Origin: Clitoria ternatea
Taxonomy: Eukaryota; Streptophyta; Magnoliopsida; Fabales; Fabaceae
Assembly (NCBI GenBank): GCA_037962975.1
Contig: CM075673.1
Span: forward strand, 158,058,667 to 158,122,666
Direction: 5' to 3'
DNA: 64,000 nt
In this document: positions 1 through 11,811 of the stretch, in pieces
Layout: each line of letters starts with the position of its first letter
How positions within the stretch are numbered: the stretch's first letter is position 1
Notes under the pieces: model-generated
The model's database searches: none
What the model was told of the DNA's origin: nothing
Seen by the model: only the letters and a program-made list of their open reading frames with translations
Program-made: the position numbers and the translations under genes

Positions 1-900
1 TTTAATAATCCACCAAGCAAGGTGCCAATGTTAGTATTAGAGGTGGAAAAATGTGACACTTATGACTAAGACAATTCTCATCTTAGGCTACCTTAAATAA
101 CTAAGATGTCATTAAAATTTAAGAAATTTTTTTTTTTTGTACAGGTGAGCATCATGAGACAATTTAAAACTTTACAATAACATGGTCATATTCTTACATG
201 GGTATTGTACTTATAAAAGGGCGCACATGCACCTTAACGTACATTGTTCAAATCTCTAATTATTTAATTACAACACATATTTATAATAAAACTAGATCTA
301 TTGATAAGGTCGATTGTTTCTTGACAAATGAAATAGACAGTCTCCTTTTAATCGGACTATTGTAAGTTCTCACCTTCTGGTCTTTCATTTCCTTGTCCTT
401 TTTCTGTTAGTTGTTATAAACAGATATAAACAGAAAATGAGAGAGGTGAGTATATACTCTCTACCTTAAAGGTTTTCATGAAAGGGCATCTCGAATCCAA
501 CATTAGTATAATTATAAAGGTTATGCATCAATATCATCATCATAACATGTATGAGTTAGAAGTTTTATGGTTTATCTTAAATTAAGCATGTGGGCCCAAA
601 CAAACTTATCTTTTTCATCATCTCCTCCACAGTACGTCTACTGAGATAGCACAACATGCTATAGCAATCAAAATACATCAAGTCGTCCATAATACAAGGG
701 TATCAAGGACATGCATATCCTACTCATAGTGGATCCATCTCATCTCAACTCAACATTCACGATCACTTCACAAATGGGACTTGGCTCTGCATGATCTGTC
801 TTTAGTCAAAGTATACCGGGCTTGCATCGATACGTCCGGCTTTAGGCATGACTCTAATGCCATTGGGGTTCTGACCCGGTTATACTCCTGAGATCCTTCA
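1..900. repeat. Dispersed LTR-like repeat, copy 1
   Basis: This stretch aligns by eye with 4599-7340 in the same orientation, starting at the shared CCACCAAGCAAGGTG and ending near the shared GTTATACTCC. Shared landmarks include the CTTCTGGTCTTTCATTTCCTT block, the ATGCATGTGG region, and the TGGATCCATCTCATCTCAAC block. There is no coding capacity. The left edge lies outside the window, so it is unknown whether this is a whole LTR or part of one. Its ends were not resolved into TG..CA termini with a target duplication. Confidence 0.6.
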
Positions 901-1560
901 CGAGGATCAATAATATTTGAGACTTCACCATTCCATAGTTCTCCTTCAATCTCATTAGAAACCTAATTACATTATCTTGCACTTGATATGATCCAGCATT
1001 ACAAATTGCATTATAGCCATATCTCATATTGCAAGAACATTGAGGTATAGGTCTATAGTTTCTAGTTCCTCCCATAGAACTTTCAATTCAGTAAAGTAAT
1101 TTGTAACAAATATAGTTCCTTACTTGAAATTGTAAGTTTCTTGTTGAATTTATGAAATTCTCACCAAATCACCTTTTGAAAATCTTTCTTTAAGTTTGAT
1201 CTATGCATCGACAACGTCTTCAACATGCATTATGTTTTGTCTAATTGTTGTGCTCACTAAACTTACAATCCAAGCATGCACCAAATTGTTGCATCTTTCC
1301 CAAGCTTCTTAACAATGACCAAAGGAACCGGGTTTTAAAGGCTCTCCAGTCACGAATTTATACTTATTCTTCAAAATCAATGCGTGTTTCATCGATCTCT
1401 CCCATGCATGATAGTTTTTATACCTTCCAGAATTGGATTCACCAAAGGAATCAAAGTGTTCTCATTCAGATGGACATAATAAGATTGATTCTGACTTAGA
1501 TCATTGCCTTGCAAAGGATTATTTCTCACCGGAGATGATTCTAGATGGTAGAATCCTAAC
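860..1560 (-). pseudogene. Ty1/copia gag remnant
   Basis: Read on the minus strand, the piece at 1075-854 contains the gag-like segments YRPIPQCSCN and VIRFLMRL followed by KSQILL. These resemble the conserved 'RPIP.C.C' and 'VIRFL.GL...VRSQIL' region of copia gag. Further right, around 1500-1420, the minus strand gives YYVHLNENT..LVNPILEG, like the start of copia gag. Frames are interrupted by several stops, so it is dead. A PBS-like sequence (TGGTATCAAAGCC on the minus strand, 1566-1578) lies just upstream, placing a 5' LTR to the right. The left part merges into repeat copy 1. Confidence 0.6.
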
Positions 1561-1582
1561 TTAGGGCTTTGATACCATCATA

Positions 1583-1990
1583 TGAAGAAGATGAACATGT
1601 TGAAAGGAAAGAAGTAAAACACAATGCCACAAATCTAAATGGTGTTTAATGAAATTAGAATTAGAAAAGAATGACTATATATACATGAATGAGAGTTGAA
1701 AGGGAAAGAAACAGAAAACAGCTTAGTTAGTTGACTGAAACTTAAGTAACTAATTAATTTGAATTAATGAGCTTTGATGTTCTGCCTCTTTCGATTCCTT
1801 TTGTTAAATTTCTTCTTCCTCATATATTCTTCTCCTCAATTTCTTTTGTCACCCCATCTATTTTATCCTCTCACTCCTTCCCCCTTCGTGTCCCATTTCA
1901 TATGCCCAATGTCACCTTTTCCATAAACTTGTTTAATATTTTCAACTAAACTTCTATTCTCAAATTCACAATAAATATTATCTTTTACCA
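1583..1990 (-). mobile_element. Probable 5' LTR of the copia remnant
   Basis: The stretch begins (plus strand) with TGAAGAAGATG directly beside the minus-strand PBS and includes an ATATATA run near 1676-1684 that could be a minus-strand TATA box. No second LTR or target duplication was found, so the right edge is approximate. Confidence 0.35.
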
Positions 1991-2182
1991 CCAAAGTTCA
2001 CAATGGTAAATATAAGAGAGATACAACAACAAAACAATATGTTAACAACCAAATAAAGATAATCCAAAAGACAAAATCTACTACAAACCTTTTCACTCTC
2101 ATAAACCACTCAAATAAAAAATATGATAAAAAACACTTGACTCTCACAGAGAACCAAATGATCTTATAGTAACAACCATCAA

Positions 2183-3070
2183 CTAATTATCTTCACACCA
2201 TCTACTAGCAACTCCCTCTTTACCCTTCCTGCACAGCTTAGAAAACCATGTGTCGTCCGATCTTTCCAATAAATCACCAACAATTTTCTTCACTAGTTCA
2301 ATTTCCTTGTCCCTTCAAAATAATCATTGTATTTAAAAAAATTGAATTAATTACCAAAACTAGCTAAGTAATACATGATTGTAGGTAAAATCTACTGATA
2401 GTATAGAAGTCCAAAAATTCATAAGATAAGTTCTCCTATTTTATTCATTTAATAAAGAGTTTTCGATAAAAAAAAAGTTAAATCTATAATCTAAAAAACA
2501 AGACAGAAGAGAGGTAGTATAATAGATTTGATGAAGTGAAAAAAATAGGAAGAAAGTATTGATATGGATTTATTACCTCCAATCCCTAACATCCCATCCA
2601 ATGAAATGTGAAGCATGTTCGAGGGCTTTCCCGGTCCTCAGCAAAAAATCGACAACCGCACTGCCCTTAAATCTATCTTCCGCAACTTTATCCAATGCTT
2701 TTCCAAACGCACCGGTCTGTTCACGCACATCGCACGGATCAACATCGTAGAATATTGGCACAACCACTTTCCACTCATAAGTATCGCAGCAATCCATGAT
2801 TTTTGCAAGCTCATCAAGACACTGAAAAGATTCAGCATAATTTTCGGAGAAAACAACCAAAACTATCGGAGTCCCTATTGCTTCCTTTATCTCATATCAT
2901 GAAGACCATCGAAGCTTCTCATGCGTCATAATGTTGAGTCCAGCATTTGAAAGCGCACCGTAGAGATGAGAAACGAAGTTGGCACGCTCGTGTAAGTCTC
3001 CCTCACTGAAGCTGAACAACACATCATATAACTTTTGAGATTCGGATGGCAGTGGATACAAAGAAGACAT
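2183..3070 (-). pseudogene. TIR-domain (TIR-only/TX-like) resistance gene fragment, two exons
   Basis: Exon 1 runs 3070 to 2577 and encodes a TIR domain: KLYDVLFSF near the start, FVSHLYGALSNAGL, then VVFSENYAES, CLDELAKI and VVPIFYDVDPCDVREQTG, ending GWDVRDW. TIR domains signal in plant immunity, often as NAD-cleaving enzymes. The exon ends at a good donor (GGAG|GTAAT), and a matching acceptor at 2313 leads into exon 2 (2312-2183), which encodes KEIELVKKIVGDLLERS, the typical opening of a second TNL exon. It stops 43 codons later with no NB-ARC P-loop. An in-frame TGA at 2894-2896 interrupts exon 1. ATG 3070 was chosen as start because upstream in-frame sequence lacks an ATG before KLYDV. 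It may be a pseudogene or a truncated TX gene. The product class is confident, function is not. Confidence 0.7.
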
Positions 3071-3154
3071 TGACCTGGATCTCCCAGAGAAATTAAAGCC
3101 AACGCTTGGAAGACTGGGCCCAAAACCCAAAACCAAGAGATCTGAATGATGTTA

Positions 3155-3350
3155 ATACTTAGGGCTCCATGGTTTATTTTAAATTTTTATATGTTTATTT
3201 AAAGTTTTAAAAATAAATAAAAGTAAAAAAATAAATAATTTTTTATTTATTTTAAAAAGTAATTTTAGCCTGCTTATTAAAAAAGTATTTATAAAGAAAG
3301 TATTTTTCTAAAAAGTACTTAAAAATAAGTTTAAATAAACGGTCCAAAGT
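3155..3350. mobile_element. Possible MITE
   Basis: The two ends of this AT-rich block are roughly inverted: CCATGGTTTATTTTAAA at the left, and CGTTTATTTAAACTTATTTTT on the opposite strand at the right. No coding sequence and no clear target duplication were seen, so the assignment is weak. Confidence 0.3.
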
Positions 3351-3613
3351 ATAGTATAAGACGAGTTTTTCCCCTTATTCATGAAAAAATCTAAAATTTG
3401 AAGTAAATTTTCATTAAGTTATTACAACTTATTATTTTATTTTATTTAGAAAGATGTAACTTATTATTTTACTTTTTTATTTTTTTATTTAATTTCTTCT
3501 TACTCATTTTATCTTATTTATTGTTATTTTGATTTCAATAAAAGTTATTAATTAATAAAGATATTATGATAAAAAAATAATTAATAGCATAAAATTTTAA
3601 AAAAGAATCTTAT

Positions 3614-4355
3614 TGATCCGGTCTCAATACCGGTATCCGTTCTACAAGACATATTTCAACGTCTTTGACAGTTTACTAACATGCAACCGGTGTCATCGGT
3701 ATACATCTGGACTCTAATCCCGTATCAGGCGCTCTCCCTATACCGGTTGTCCAGGATAACACCATGACACCGGATAACATACACGTCACCATACAGAAGA
3801 CAAAGGGCATTGCTATAGGGACCGATCAATAATTCCCCACACTACGAGCCAAAATCTACTCACGGGAATGATCAACTTGTCCCTTAAGACCAGCCTCCAC
3901 TCCCTACGCTCAATATAAAATAGCCACTTGACCCAATCATACTGGCAAGTGCGCAATAAAATAATAATTTATAATATTATTGGAGGTTAGTGGTTCCCCA
4001 CTAATGAATCCTCGTATATCGAGCCAATCAGGTATATGAACTCTCTTCATCAATGGAGAGGAGGATCTTCGACTATTTTTCAACTTACAATTACTCTCTG
4101 AAATACATTCCTCACTTGGAATATTGTCACTGACTTGAGCGTCGGAGAATCTTCGCAGGTGACACCACCTTTCGCCCATATCAACGCGTGAGGACGGTGT
4201 GAAGGACCTCCAGGACGCCCAATCCGCTCTCATCATACAGAGACATCGGATATATAGACCGGATACTCACATAACCGGTCTTCAGAGACGTGATCCTTTC
4301 ATTATTTGTGACTGCCCCGACATCGGATCTCTTGACCCCGGTTCTGGACAGATCA
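3614..4355 (+). mobile_element. Solo LTR (gypsy-type, TGATC..GATCA)
   Basis: This 742-bp unit starts TGATCCGGTC, ends GGACAGATCA, and is flanked by perfect 5-bp duplications CTTAT (3609-3613 and 4356-4360). Its 3' part (CTTGACCCCGGTTCTGGACAG) resembles the LTR ends of element B (CTCTTGACC..GGTTCTAGGACAG), so it is probably a relative of that Tat-like family. There is no internal region, hence a solo LTR left by LTR-LTR recombination. Confidence 0.85.
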
Positions 4356-5327
4356 CTTATATAAAGATATAAAAAAAATTCTGAAGTGACGAAGGTAAGG
4401 TAATATATTCTTAATCCAGAAGGATGAAGGTAGGTGCCAAGTTTAAAAGATAGAGTATTTTTTTTCTAGATGTTAAAATAGTTATTTTAAGTTTTAAATT
4501 TCTTTAAACATTATTGATCATAAATCTTTAATATTTCTAAAAATAAATTTTATCATTACCTTTTTATATAATGAAAGTTATGGTTCGGAGAGACACTTTA
4601 ATAGTCCACCAAGCAAGGTGTTAGTGTTAGTACTAGAGGTAGAAAAATGTGACGTCCATGGCTAACTATGACAATTCCCCGTCTTGTGCTGTCTTAAATA
4701 GCTAAGATGTTACTAAAATTTGAGATTTTTTTTTGTACAGGTGAGCATCATGAGACAATTTAAAACTTTACAATAACATGGTCATATTCTTTACTTGGGT
4801 ATTATACTCATAAAAAGGCGCACAGACACCTTAACATACATTGTTCAGTATCTCTAATTATTTAATTACAACACATATTTATAATCAACTAGATCTACTA
4901 ATAAGGTCGATTGTTCCTTGACAACTAAAATATACAGTCTCCTTTTAATCAGACTATTATAAGTTCTCACCTTCTGGTCTTTCATTTCCTTATCATTCTT
5001 CTGTTAGTTGTTATGAATAGACATAAACAGAAAACGAGAGAGGTGAGTATATACTCCCTACCTTAAAGGTTTTCATGAAAGGGCGTCATGAATCCCACAT
5101 TAGTATAGATAAGAAACCATCATAGAATTATAATTATTAGAAAATAATAATTTCTCATGGAATTATAAAGGTTATGCATCAATATCATCATCATAACATG
5201 CACAAGTTAGAAGTTTTATGGTTTATCTTGAATTAAATTTCATGATGCATGTGGTCCTAAACAAACTTATCTTTTTCATCATCTTTTCCACAGTATGTCT
5301 ACTAGGAGAGCACAACATGCTAGAGCG

Positions 5328-5650
5328 TGTTGGAAGTCCCACATCGCCTGCCTCGTGATATTTCGCATGGCTTAAATACTTGTTGGGCAACTCCAACCAT
5401 TGCCAATTGGTTTTGGGATGGAACCTTTAACATGGTATCAAAGCCAGAGCATTCTTTCCGGTTCTTATGGGCCAAGAGTTGCCCTTTCGTTGTGGGTCAA
5501 AAAGTTACCCTTTGCCTGGTCCGGCAGGCTTCATTGGAGGGGGCGTGTTGGAAGTCCCACATCGCCTGCCTCGTGATATTTCACATGGCTTAAATACTTG
5601 TTGGGCAACTCCAACCATTGCCAATTGGTTTTGGGATAGAACCTTTAACA
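5328..5650 (+). mobile_element. TRIM retrotransposon, complete
   Basis: Two 105-bp LTRs (5328-5432 and 5546-5650) begin TGTTGGAAGTCCCACATCG and end ACCTTTAACA. They differ at only two positions. The 113-bp internal part starts with a methionine-tRNA-type PBS (TGGTATCAAAGCC at 5433) and ends with a polypurine tract (TTGGAGGGGGCG, 5534-5545). Perfect target duplications GAGCG flank it (5323-5327, 5651-5655). It encodes nothing and would need proteins from another element to move. The size and LTR start match classical plant TRIMs. Confidence 0.92.
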
Positions 5651-5813
5651 GAGCGATCTGAGTACACCAAGTCCTTCACAATACAAGGGTATCAAGGACA
5701 CCCATGTCCTACTCATAGTGGATCCATCTCATCTCAACTCAACATTCGTGATCACTTCACAAATGGGACTTGGTTCTATACGATCATAGTTATACTTTGT
5801 CTTTAGCCGAAGC

Positions 5814-7227
5814 TGATGGTTTAGACTCAGACTTAGAAGGGGGGTTGAATAAGTCTTAGACTCTTTTCACGTAATAATGAACTAAAGTAAAACATACAAT
5901 CAAACTTTTCAAAATAGACTTTAAAGAGCAAGGAAAGAAAGCAACACCAAGAATTTATACTGGTTCACTTCCAACACAAAAGCTACTTCAGTCCCATCTA
6001 ACTTGAAGAATTTCAACTATTGTAAATTCTCCTTTACAATAACAACACCAAACCAGTGCCACAAGTATTCTTGACTCCAACCACTTCTGGCTTAAATCCA
6101 AGTATTCTTTTACAATAGGAACTCCTGGATTAACAACCCAAGTATTTTCTTAAAAGTCTCTTCAAGCCAACAGTGTTTTCCACACTTACTAAGGCTAGCA
6201 ACACACCAGACTTTACACAATACAGATGTATGAAAAGAGTGTTTGGTATCTCACAGGACCTAGTGTATAAGGATATACAATAAAGAGTGTATACACTAAG
6301 TTACGAAAGATAATAGACCAAGGTCTGCTAGAAGCAGAGCAAACAAAGAAGGTCTTTGCCTTTGAAGAACTGAAAGGAAAGATTGATCACAAAGCAGAGA
6401 GTAATTTACGTTCCTTTTTACAAGTGATCTCTATATATTTTAAAGTTAATCTTCTTCAGTACAAATAGGTGTTGGAATGTGACCGTTGTTGGTTCTTGAA
6501 AGGAGATATAGACGTTGGAAATCCTACGAAAGAGCTTGCTTTGAGCTTTGGGTATTAGACCTTTGTTTATATGAAGGATGTCAAGAAGTCTGGTAGCTAG
6601 GCACTCCTGTTCTTGCATGAAATAGGAACTCTATGCATCCTCAACAAATAAAGCTACTTGTTAGTCTTTTCTAATCGAGTATAAGAACAGAAGTCAATGT
6701 TGTAATCCTTCTGACTTTAGCTGACACTCCTGCTGACTTGGTTTAACTTTTTCTAACTTTATGAAATGTTTGATATGTTGAAATTTGGTGCTCTACTTAT
6801 TTGTCTCTTGTTCTTTTGGGTGATAAGCACACATATTTTGATAAGAGCATGAGTTCCAAGGCATCACACAAACAAATTTCAGAACGTTGCATTAGAGTTT
6901 CTCGAATAACATTCTACTTTTGATGCCATATAAGTCTGAAGTCTGATTGTGTGACTGATGTTTTATCTCCCAGACCTTTGGTTATCACCTAAGTGTTAAG
7001 AATCAAACTTTATCTTTATGGACTCCCCATTTGTCTTATAACCTGTGCATTATAAGTCCTGAAACACTTAAATACATATATTAGTTTACACAATTGTATA
7101 GTTCATTTACTTTCAATCACTTGGTGTATGTTATTAACAAATCCAAGGTCTGAAGATAGTAACGTAATCTAGGGTCTGGTCCAATAATAACTTATTGTTT
7201 CTTTTTCAGCCAGACTTTTCTTCAACA
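5814..7227. mobile_element. Probable solo LTR, copia-like
   Basis: This 1.4-kb insertion in repeat copy 2 starts TGATGGTTTAG and ends CTTCAACA. The flanks GAAGC (5809-5813) and AAAGT (7228-7232) differ by two transitions, compatible with an aged target duplication; copy 1 keeps CAAAG at this point. The GAAGGGGGGTTGAAT segment near its left edge resembles the left edge of the Sirevirus-like LTR at 18792, suggesting a minus-strand copia LTR. No internal domain is present. Confidence 0.55.
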
Positions 7228-7340
7228 AAAGTATACCAGGCTTGCATCGATACTCCCAACTTTAGGCACGATTCTGATGCATTGGGGTTCCAACCCAGTT
7301 ATACTCCCAAGATCCTTCATAGGGATCGAATGCGAATGTT

Positions 7341-8088
7341 CTCCAGCATACCCCTCGTCGTAGCTCTAGTTTTCATTATTGCTTTATGACCAATCAAATA
7401 ACTTCATAATGCAACATGCATTCTTTTCTCTTATCTCTTTTTAACACTTGGGTATCAACAGGTCCTCTCGAAGGATACATATTTGTCCTTAAATCGTTAG
7501 GTCACACTTGTAAATTTGTCATATTAAAATAACAGATAGTGATTATGGATTTACTAAGTAATTTATAATGTGCAGTGAGGCTACCTCATACAAATTTATA
7601 TTTATTCGCTTAAGAACTGGTTTGTCAGACTTTTCTTTATTTAAGTATCTTTAATAGTTTGATTTTATCTATGAGAAAATATTTAAATAATGATTGTTAT
7701 CTTTATCAAAATGCCCAAATGAATCTTAAGGTCGGAAAACGGTATCTAGTTTGTACTTTATGATATTTGAGAAAATAAAAGAAATAAAATAAGGTTTGAC
7801 CGTTACCCTTATCAATATACCTGTGTAGAGCATTTCAGGATTAATGGTACTTGGTCTTTCTTGCATTGTATAATATAGCGTAATGACGTTATTTTACCGA
7901 TTAGTCTAAAATGTCTTTAGTTGTGTTTTATCAATCTAGGCCCCATTTTCACCCGGTTAATAGAAAAATTGTAAATAATACTTTTGTTAAATATGTAGGA
8001 AAATTTCAGGATTTATTTCTTTTATAAAATTTTCTTTTGTTTGAAATATAAGAAATATCATATAACTTTAAAAATTGGCTTTTTAACG
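7341..8088. other. AT-rich, no gene seen
   Basis: There is no long open frame and no recognised domain. It may be part of the same old LTR-like block as 11812-14237, into which the 3.7-kb solo LTR inserted. Small inverted similarities to 11920-12005 are listed as a finding. Confidence 0.5.
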
Positions 8089-8093
8089 TGTTA

Positions 8094-11000
8094 TGTAACA
8101 CCCCCTTATATACACGAGACATATATCTATTCTTTTTGCTCTTTTTTTAGAAAAATATACATATTTATTACTTCTTATCTCGTGTATACAAGGACATATA
8201 TACATCTGATTTTCTTTGAATTTTGAAAGTAAAAAGTTTCAAATTATTCATAATAATAAAATAAAATTTCAGAAAATCATAAGTGATCAAAGATTTCAGT
8301 ATCATATCCAAAGAATAAGGTTTATTAAAGTTTAACCTTTACATTGATTTACAATCATCCAACTTAATATTGTATTAAGGTAAACTAAAACTAAAAATTT
8401 AATACCTCTACTTCGACTGTAACCAATTATTTCCTTATCTTCAAACCATGTAATTTTGAATCCTATTCTTGTCACATCTCTTCTCCTATCTGATTGAGGA
8501 TGAGACCAATTTACCCTCTTGTAATTTCATCCTTTCATCTTGAACTGCTAGCTATATATCATATAACATATATTTTGGAAACAAAATTTAAACAAGAAGG
8601 AGTGAGAAACAGAATATAATACTTTACAGATAAGACATAAGCATAAGGGTTTTCATAACATAACAATTATATTTTCATTCACAACCACCCACATAGAATG
8701 TCACAATCATATGAATGTCATGCAATGTTTTTAATGCTATCATCTCATTCATTCTATGCATGTGGGCCCTTAAAGCTTTAGTTTGCACTGGGCCAACCAA
8801 GAGTTTACACTGTTCCATAAATTCTGGATAATAATAACATAAATGCCTTCATGGCATATGAACAGCTCAACTGGCGTGGAAACACTTAGAGACTAGTCAA
8901 ACTGAGAAAGTTTTTATTGTGAAAGTACCCGACACTAGGGAGGACCCCAGGTCACCTGAAGCACCCTTTCACACTCTCTCATCTCAAGGCTCGCAATTAA
9001 GCCTCCTCTAATGTATCCTCGGTTTCTATAATCCGTCCCCAGGCAATATCACATCTCATTTCTCTTTAATGATTCATGATGCATGAACTACTCGCACATT
9101 TAGTTGGTTAAGACTTTTAGAAACTCAATTATTAAATACCATAAAGGTTCACAAAATCATCACAATAAACTGTACATTCCCATAAGTTCTTCTTTGAACT
9201 TCTGTTATACTGAAATAATTTAGTACAGTCTTCAAATTCAGATCTTACCAAAATTGAGTTTCTAAGCCTTAAATATCTCAAAACTTTCTCTTAAAAATCT
9301 TCACATATTTACATAATCTTTCTCAATTTGAATCTTAACTAGATTGAGTTTTAGAAATCTCAACAAAATATTCTTTAGTTATTTCGTTGGGGAAAACCAA
9401 AATAATTTACTTTAAACTTCTAATTTATAAAGAAAATAATTTAAAATCATTAACTAAGAATACTTAAAACTATAAAAATTTTCTTTAATTCAAGAATTAA
9501 TTATCTCAACCTCTGATTTTCATAAAATAGCTTCTTTCTAATACTAGATTTTATTATTGAAATTAAAAATAAAGTTAGCAAAAATTATTTCTAAGAAGAA
9601 ATAAAAGACTAAAATAATTATAAAATACTTTCTCTTGGAATAAAAATTTAAAGAGTAAGGTAAGAAAATTCTTACTGAGTTTTAACTTTCCGTCATGCTT
9701 GCTATATGCTCAAACTTCATATCACAAGGTCATCAATCATTCATCAACCACAGTCAAGTATAGTAATCTCATCAATCACAATCAAATATTATCAATCATA
9801 ATTTTATATTATTAATCACAGTCTAATATTATAAATCACAATATCATTAATCTAAATCAAATATAATTAATTATAATCAAGTCAAATCAACTAAATATCG
9901 CTCATAATTATAATTCAAATTTTAATAGTTATTTAAATTAGTAGATTTGATTTTTGAGTCCTTATAGTCCATTCCTGTGTCTATATAAGTCCATATATAT
10001 AATCCAGTCTTCGCATAGGTATAGTTCAGTCTAGACAGGTCATAATAGTCCAAGTCCTTGCATAGGTTTAGTTCGATGCATATAGGATATAAAAATCCAA
10101 GTCCTTGCATAGGTTTAGTCCAGACCGTATAAGTTATAATAATTCAGATCCATGTATAGATATTTCAGAATAAGTTACACAATATATTAAATTTATTATA
10201 AATTTTAAGTTGAGAAGTTATTACTTTATTATTAAATTTAAAAGGAGTAGGGGACTCCTCCCTTTATTCTTATGTCTTTCATGTTATATTCTTAACTCAC
10301 TCCCCCTTACCTCTTGTATACCGATTCGTTATTGAAAATCCGTGCGCGCCTTGTCTCTGAGTTCTAAAACATACTAATTTCATTTTAATATAATTACAAG
10401 ATAAAAATTAAGATTACTACTTAAAATAAAAATGGTAAATTTTGAATAGTGAATAGTGAATAGTAATAATAAATAGTAAAATGTGAATAGTAACAGTAAA
10501 TAGTAAATCGTGAATAGTAATGGTAAATAGTAAAACGTGAATAGTAAAGGTAAATAGTAACAGTAAAGGTAAATAGTAATAGTAAATAGTAATTTACTAT
10601 TTGAATAGTAATTTACTATAGAAATAGTAATTTACTATTGAAATAATATTACTATGCAGAATAGTAACTTAAAATAATATTATTTCTAGTATAATAATAG
10701 ATTTCTAAAAACGATATAAAAATAATCCTAAAAAATATAAAAGAGATGTACTCGTACCTTAGAATTTTAGCAGAACCTTCTTCCAAAAAATTTATTTCTC
10801 TCTCTTACTTCCACCACTATCTCACTAACACTACTATATTAAGAAAACTTAATCTGAAATTGTGAATTCTAAAGAAGAATTCCTTCGGTATTTATAGGAA
10901 AAAAATTTACTATGCATTCCATTATTTTAATATAAAAGTACTATGTATTTTTTGAAATTTAAAACCTGGTTACTGTGCAATTTTTGAAAATTTCATATAT

Positions 11001-11806
11001 GCACAGTGTTTTGCATAGTAAATATCGGCAGAATTATTAAGCCAAATAGTAACCTTTCACTCGGTATATTTTAAATAGTCAAAATTAATCCTTTTTGAAA
11101 TTTAGCGATATTATATCAGTTCTCACTAATTTTATGATAAGTAATATAAAGTTTAAATTTTAAAAATCTAAAATTTTCTGTTAATAAAAATTTATTAGTA
11201 CGTTTTCAATTTTTTTATGATTGGTAAAAATCAAGATTTTACTCAAACCGATAATTTTTAGATAAGTCTACTTGAAATAGATTTTAGAAAATTTTGTTAT
11301 AATTTAACTTTACATTCTTGTAAATATTTTTAATTTTAAGCAACTTTATATGAATTTAAAATTATTTAAAATATATTATTTTATTAAAATAATTCAAAAA
11401 TTTCAAAAAAAATTCAGAAAATTATAAATATTATGTAGATTAAAACGTTCAAAAGAACCATAGTCTAATTTCTTCAAGATTTTATTTTAAAATTCTAATA
11501 AGAGTTAAATCTTAAATATGTAAAAACATAAATATAAGAACATAAAATAAAAATGATGAATAATAAAGATATTAAAAATTCTTAATATAATTTTCTTAAT
11601 TAGTGAATACTAATTAAGTCATTTTAAAATTCTCATTCAGAAATATTTTCATTTTTTTTTATTATTATTATTTTAAAAAATAAATAATTAAATATAAATA
11701 CCAAAATTAAAAAAAATGATAATAATAAACTAACTTATAGTAAGTATTTCTCAGGAAAGTTATATTAATATCTATTTCCTATTTGTGATGAAAATGGGAT
11801 GTTACA
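8094..11806 (-). mobile_element. Solo LTR of the Tekay/Del family
   Basis: The unit is bounded by TGTAACACCC at the left and GGGATGTTACA at the right, with perfect TGTTA duplications (8089-8093, 11807-11811). It is the inverse orientation of the LTR at 55851-58957. Shared landmarks are GCATATAGCGAGCATGACGG (degenerate inverse here at 9690-9715), the TATAAATACCGAAGGA promoter (inverse at 10880-10896) and the TTTACTATTCAC array (inverse at 10440-10660). It is about 600 bp longer than the intact element's LTR. No internal sequence remains. Confidence 0.88.
10440..10665 (-). repeat. TTTACTATTCAC-type short tandem array in LTR
   Basis: Imperfect repeats of about 6 and 12 bp (plus strand GTGAATAGTAA and GTAAATAGTAA) fill this stretch. 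The same array occurs inverted at 56690-56935 in the intact Tekay LTR, downstream of its TATA box and therefore probably transcribed. Confidence 0.8.
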
Positions 11807-11811
11807 TGTTA

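Larger units (their letters stand above)
4599..7340. repeat. Dispersed LTR-like repeat, copy 2 (interrupted)
   Basis: This is a direct copy of 1-900. The alignment is continuous except for two insertions: a TRIM at 5328-5650 and a 1.4-kb LTR-like unit at 5814-7227. After the second insertion the match resumes at GTATACC near 7231 and continues to GATCCTTCAT near 7320. With copy 1 it brackets the TIR fragment, so the pair could be LTRs of one very decayed element or two independent insertions. Confidence 0.6.
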
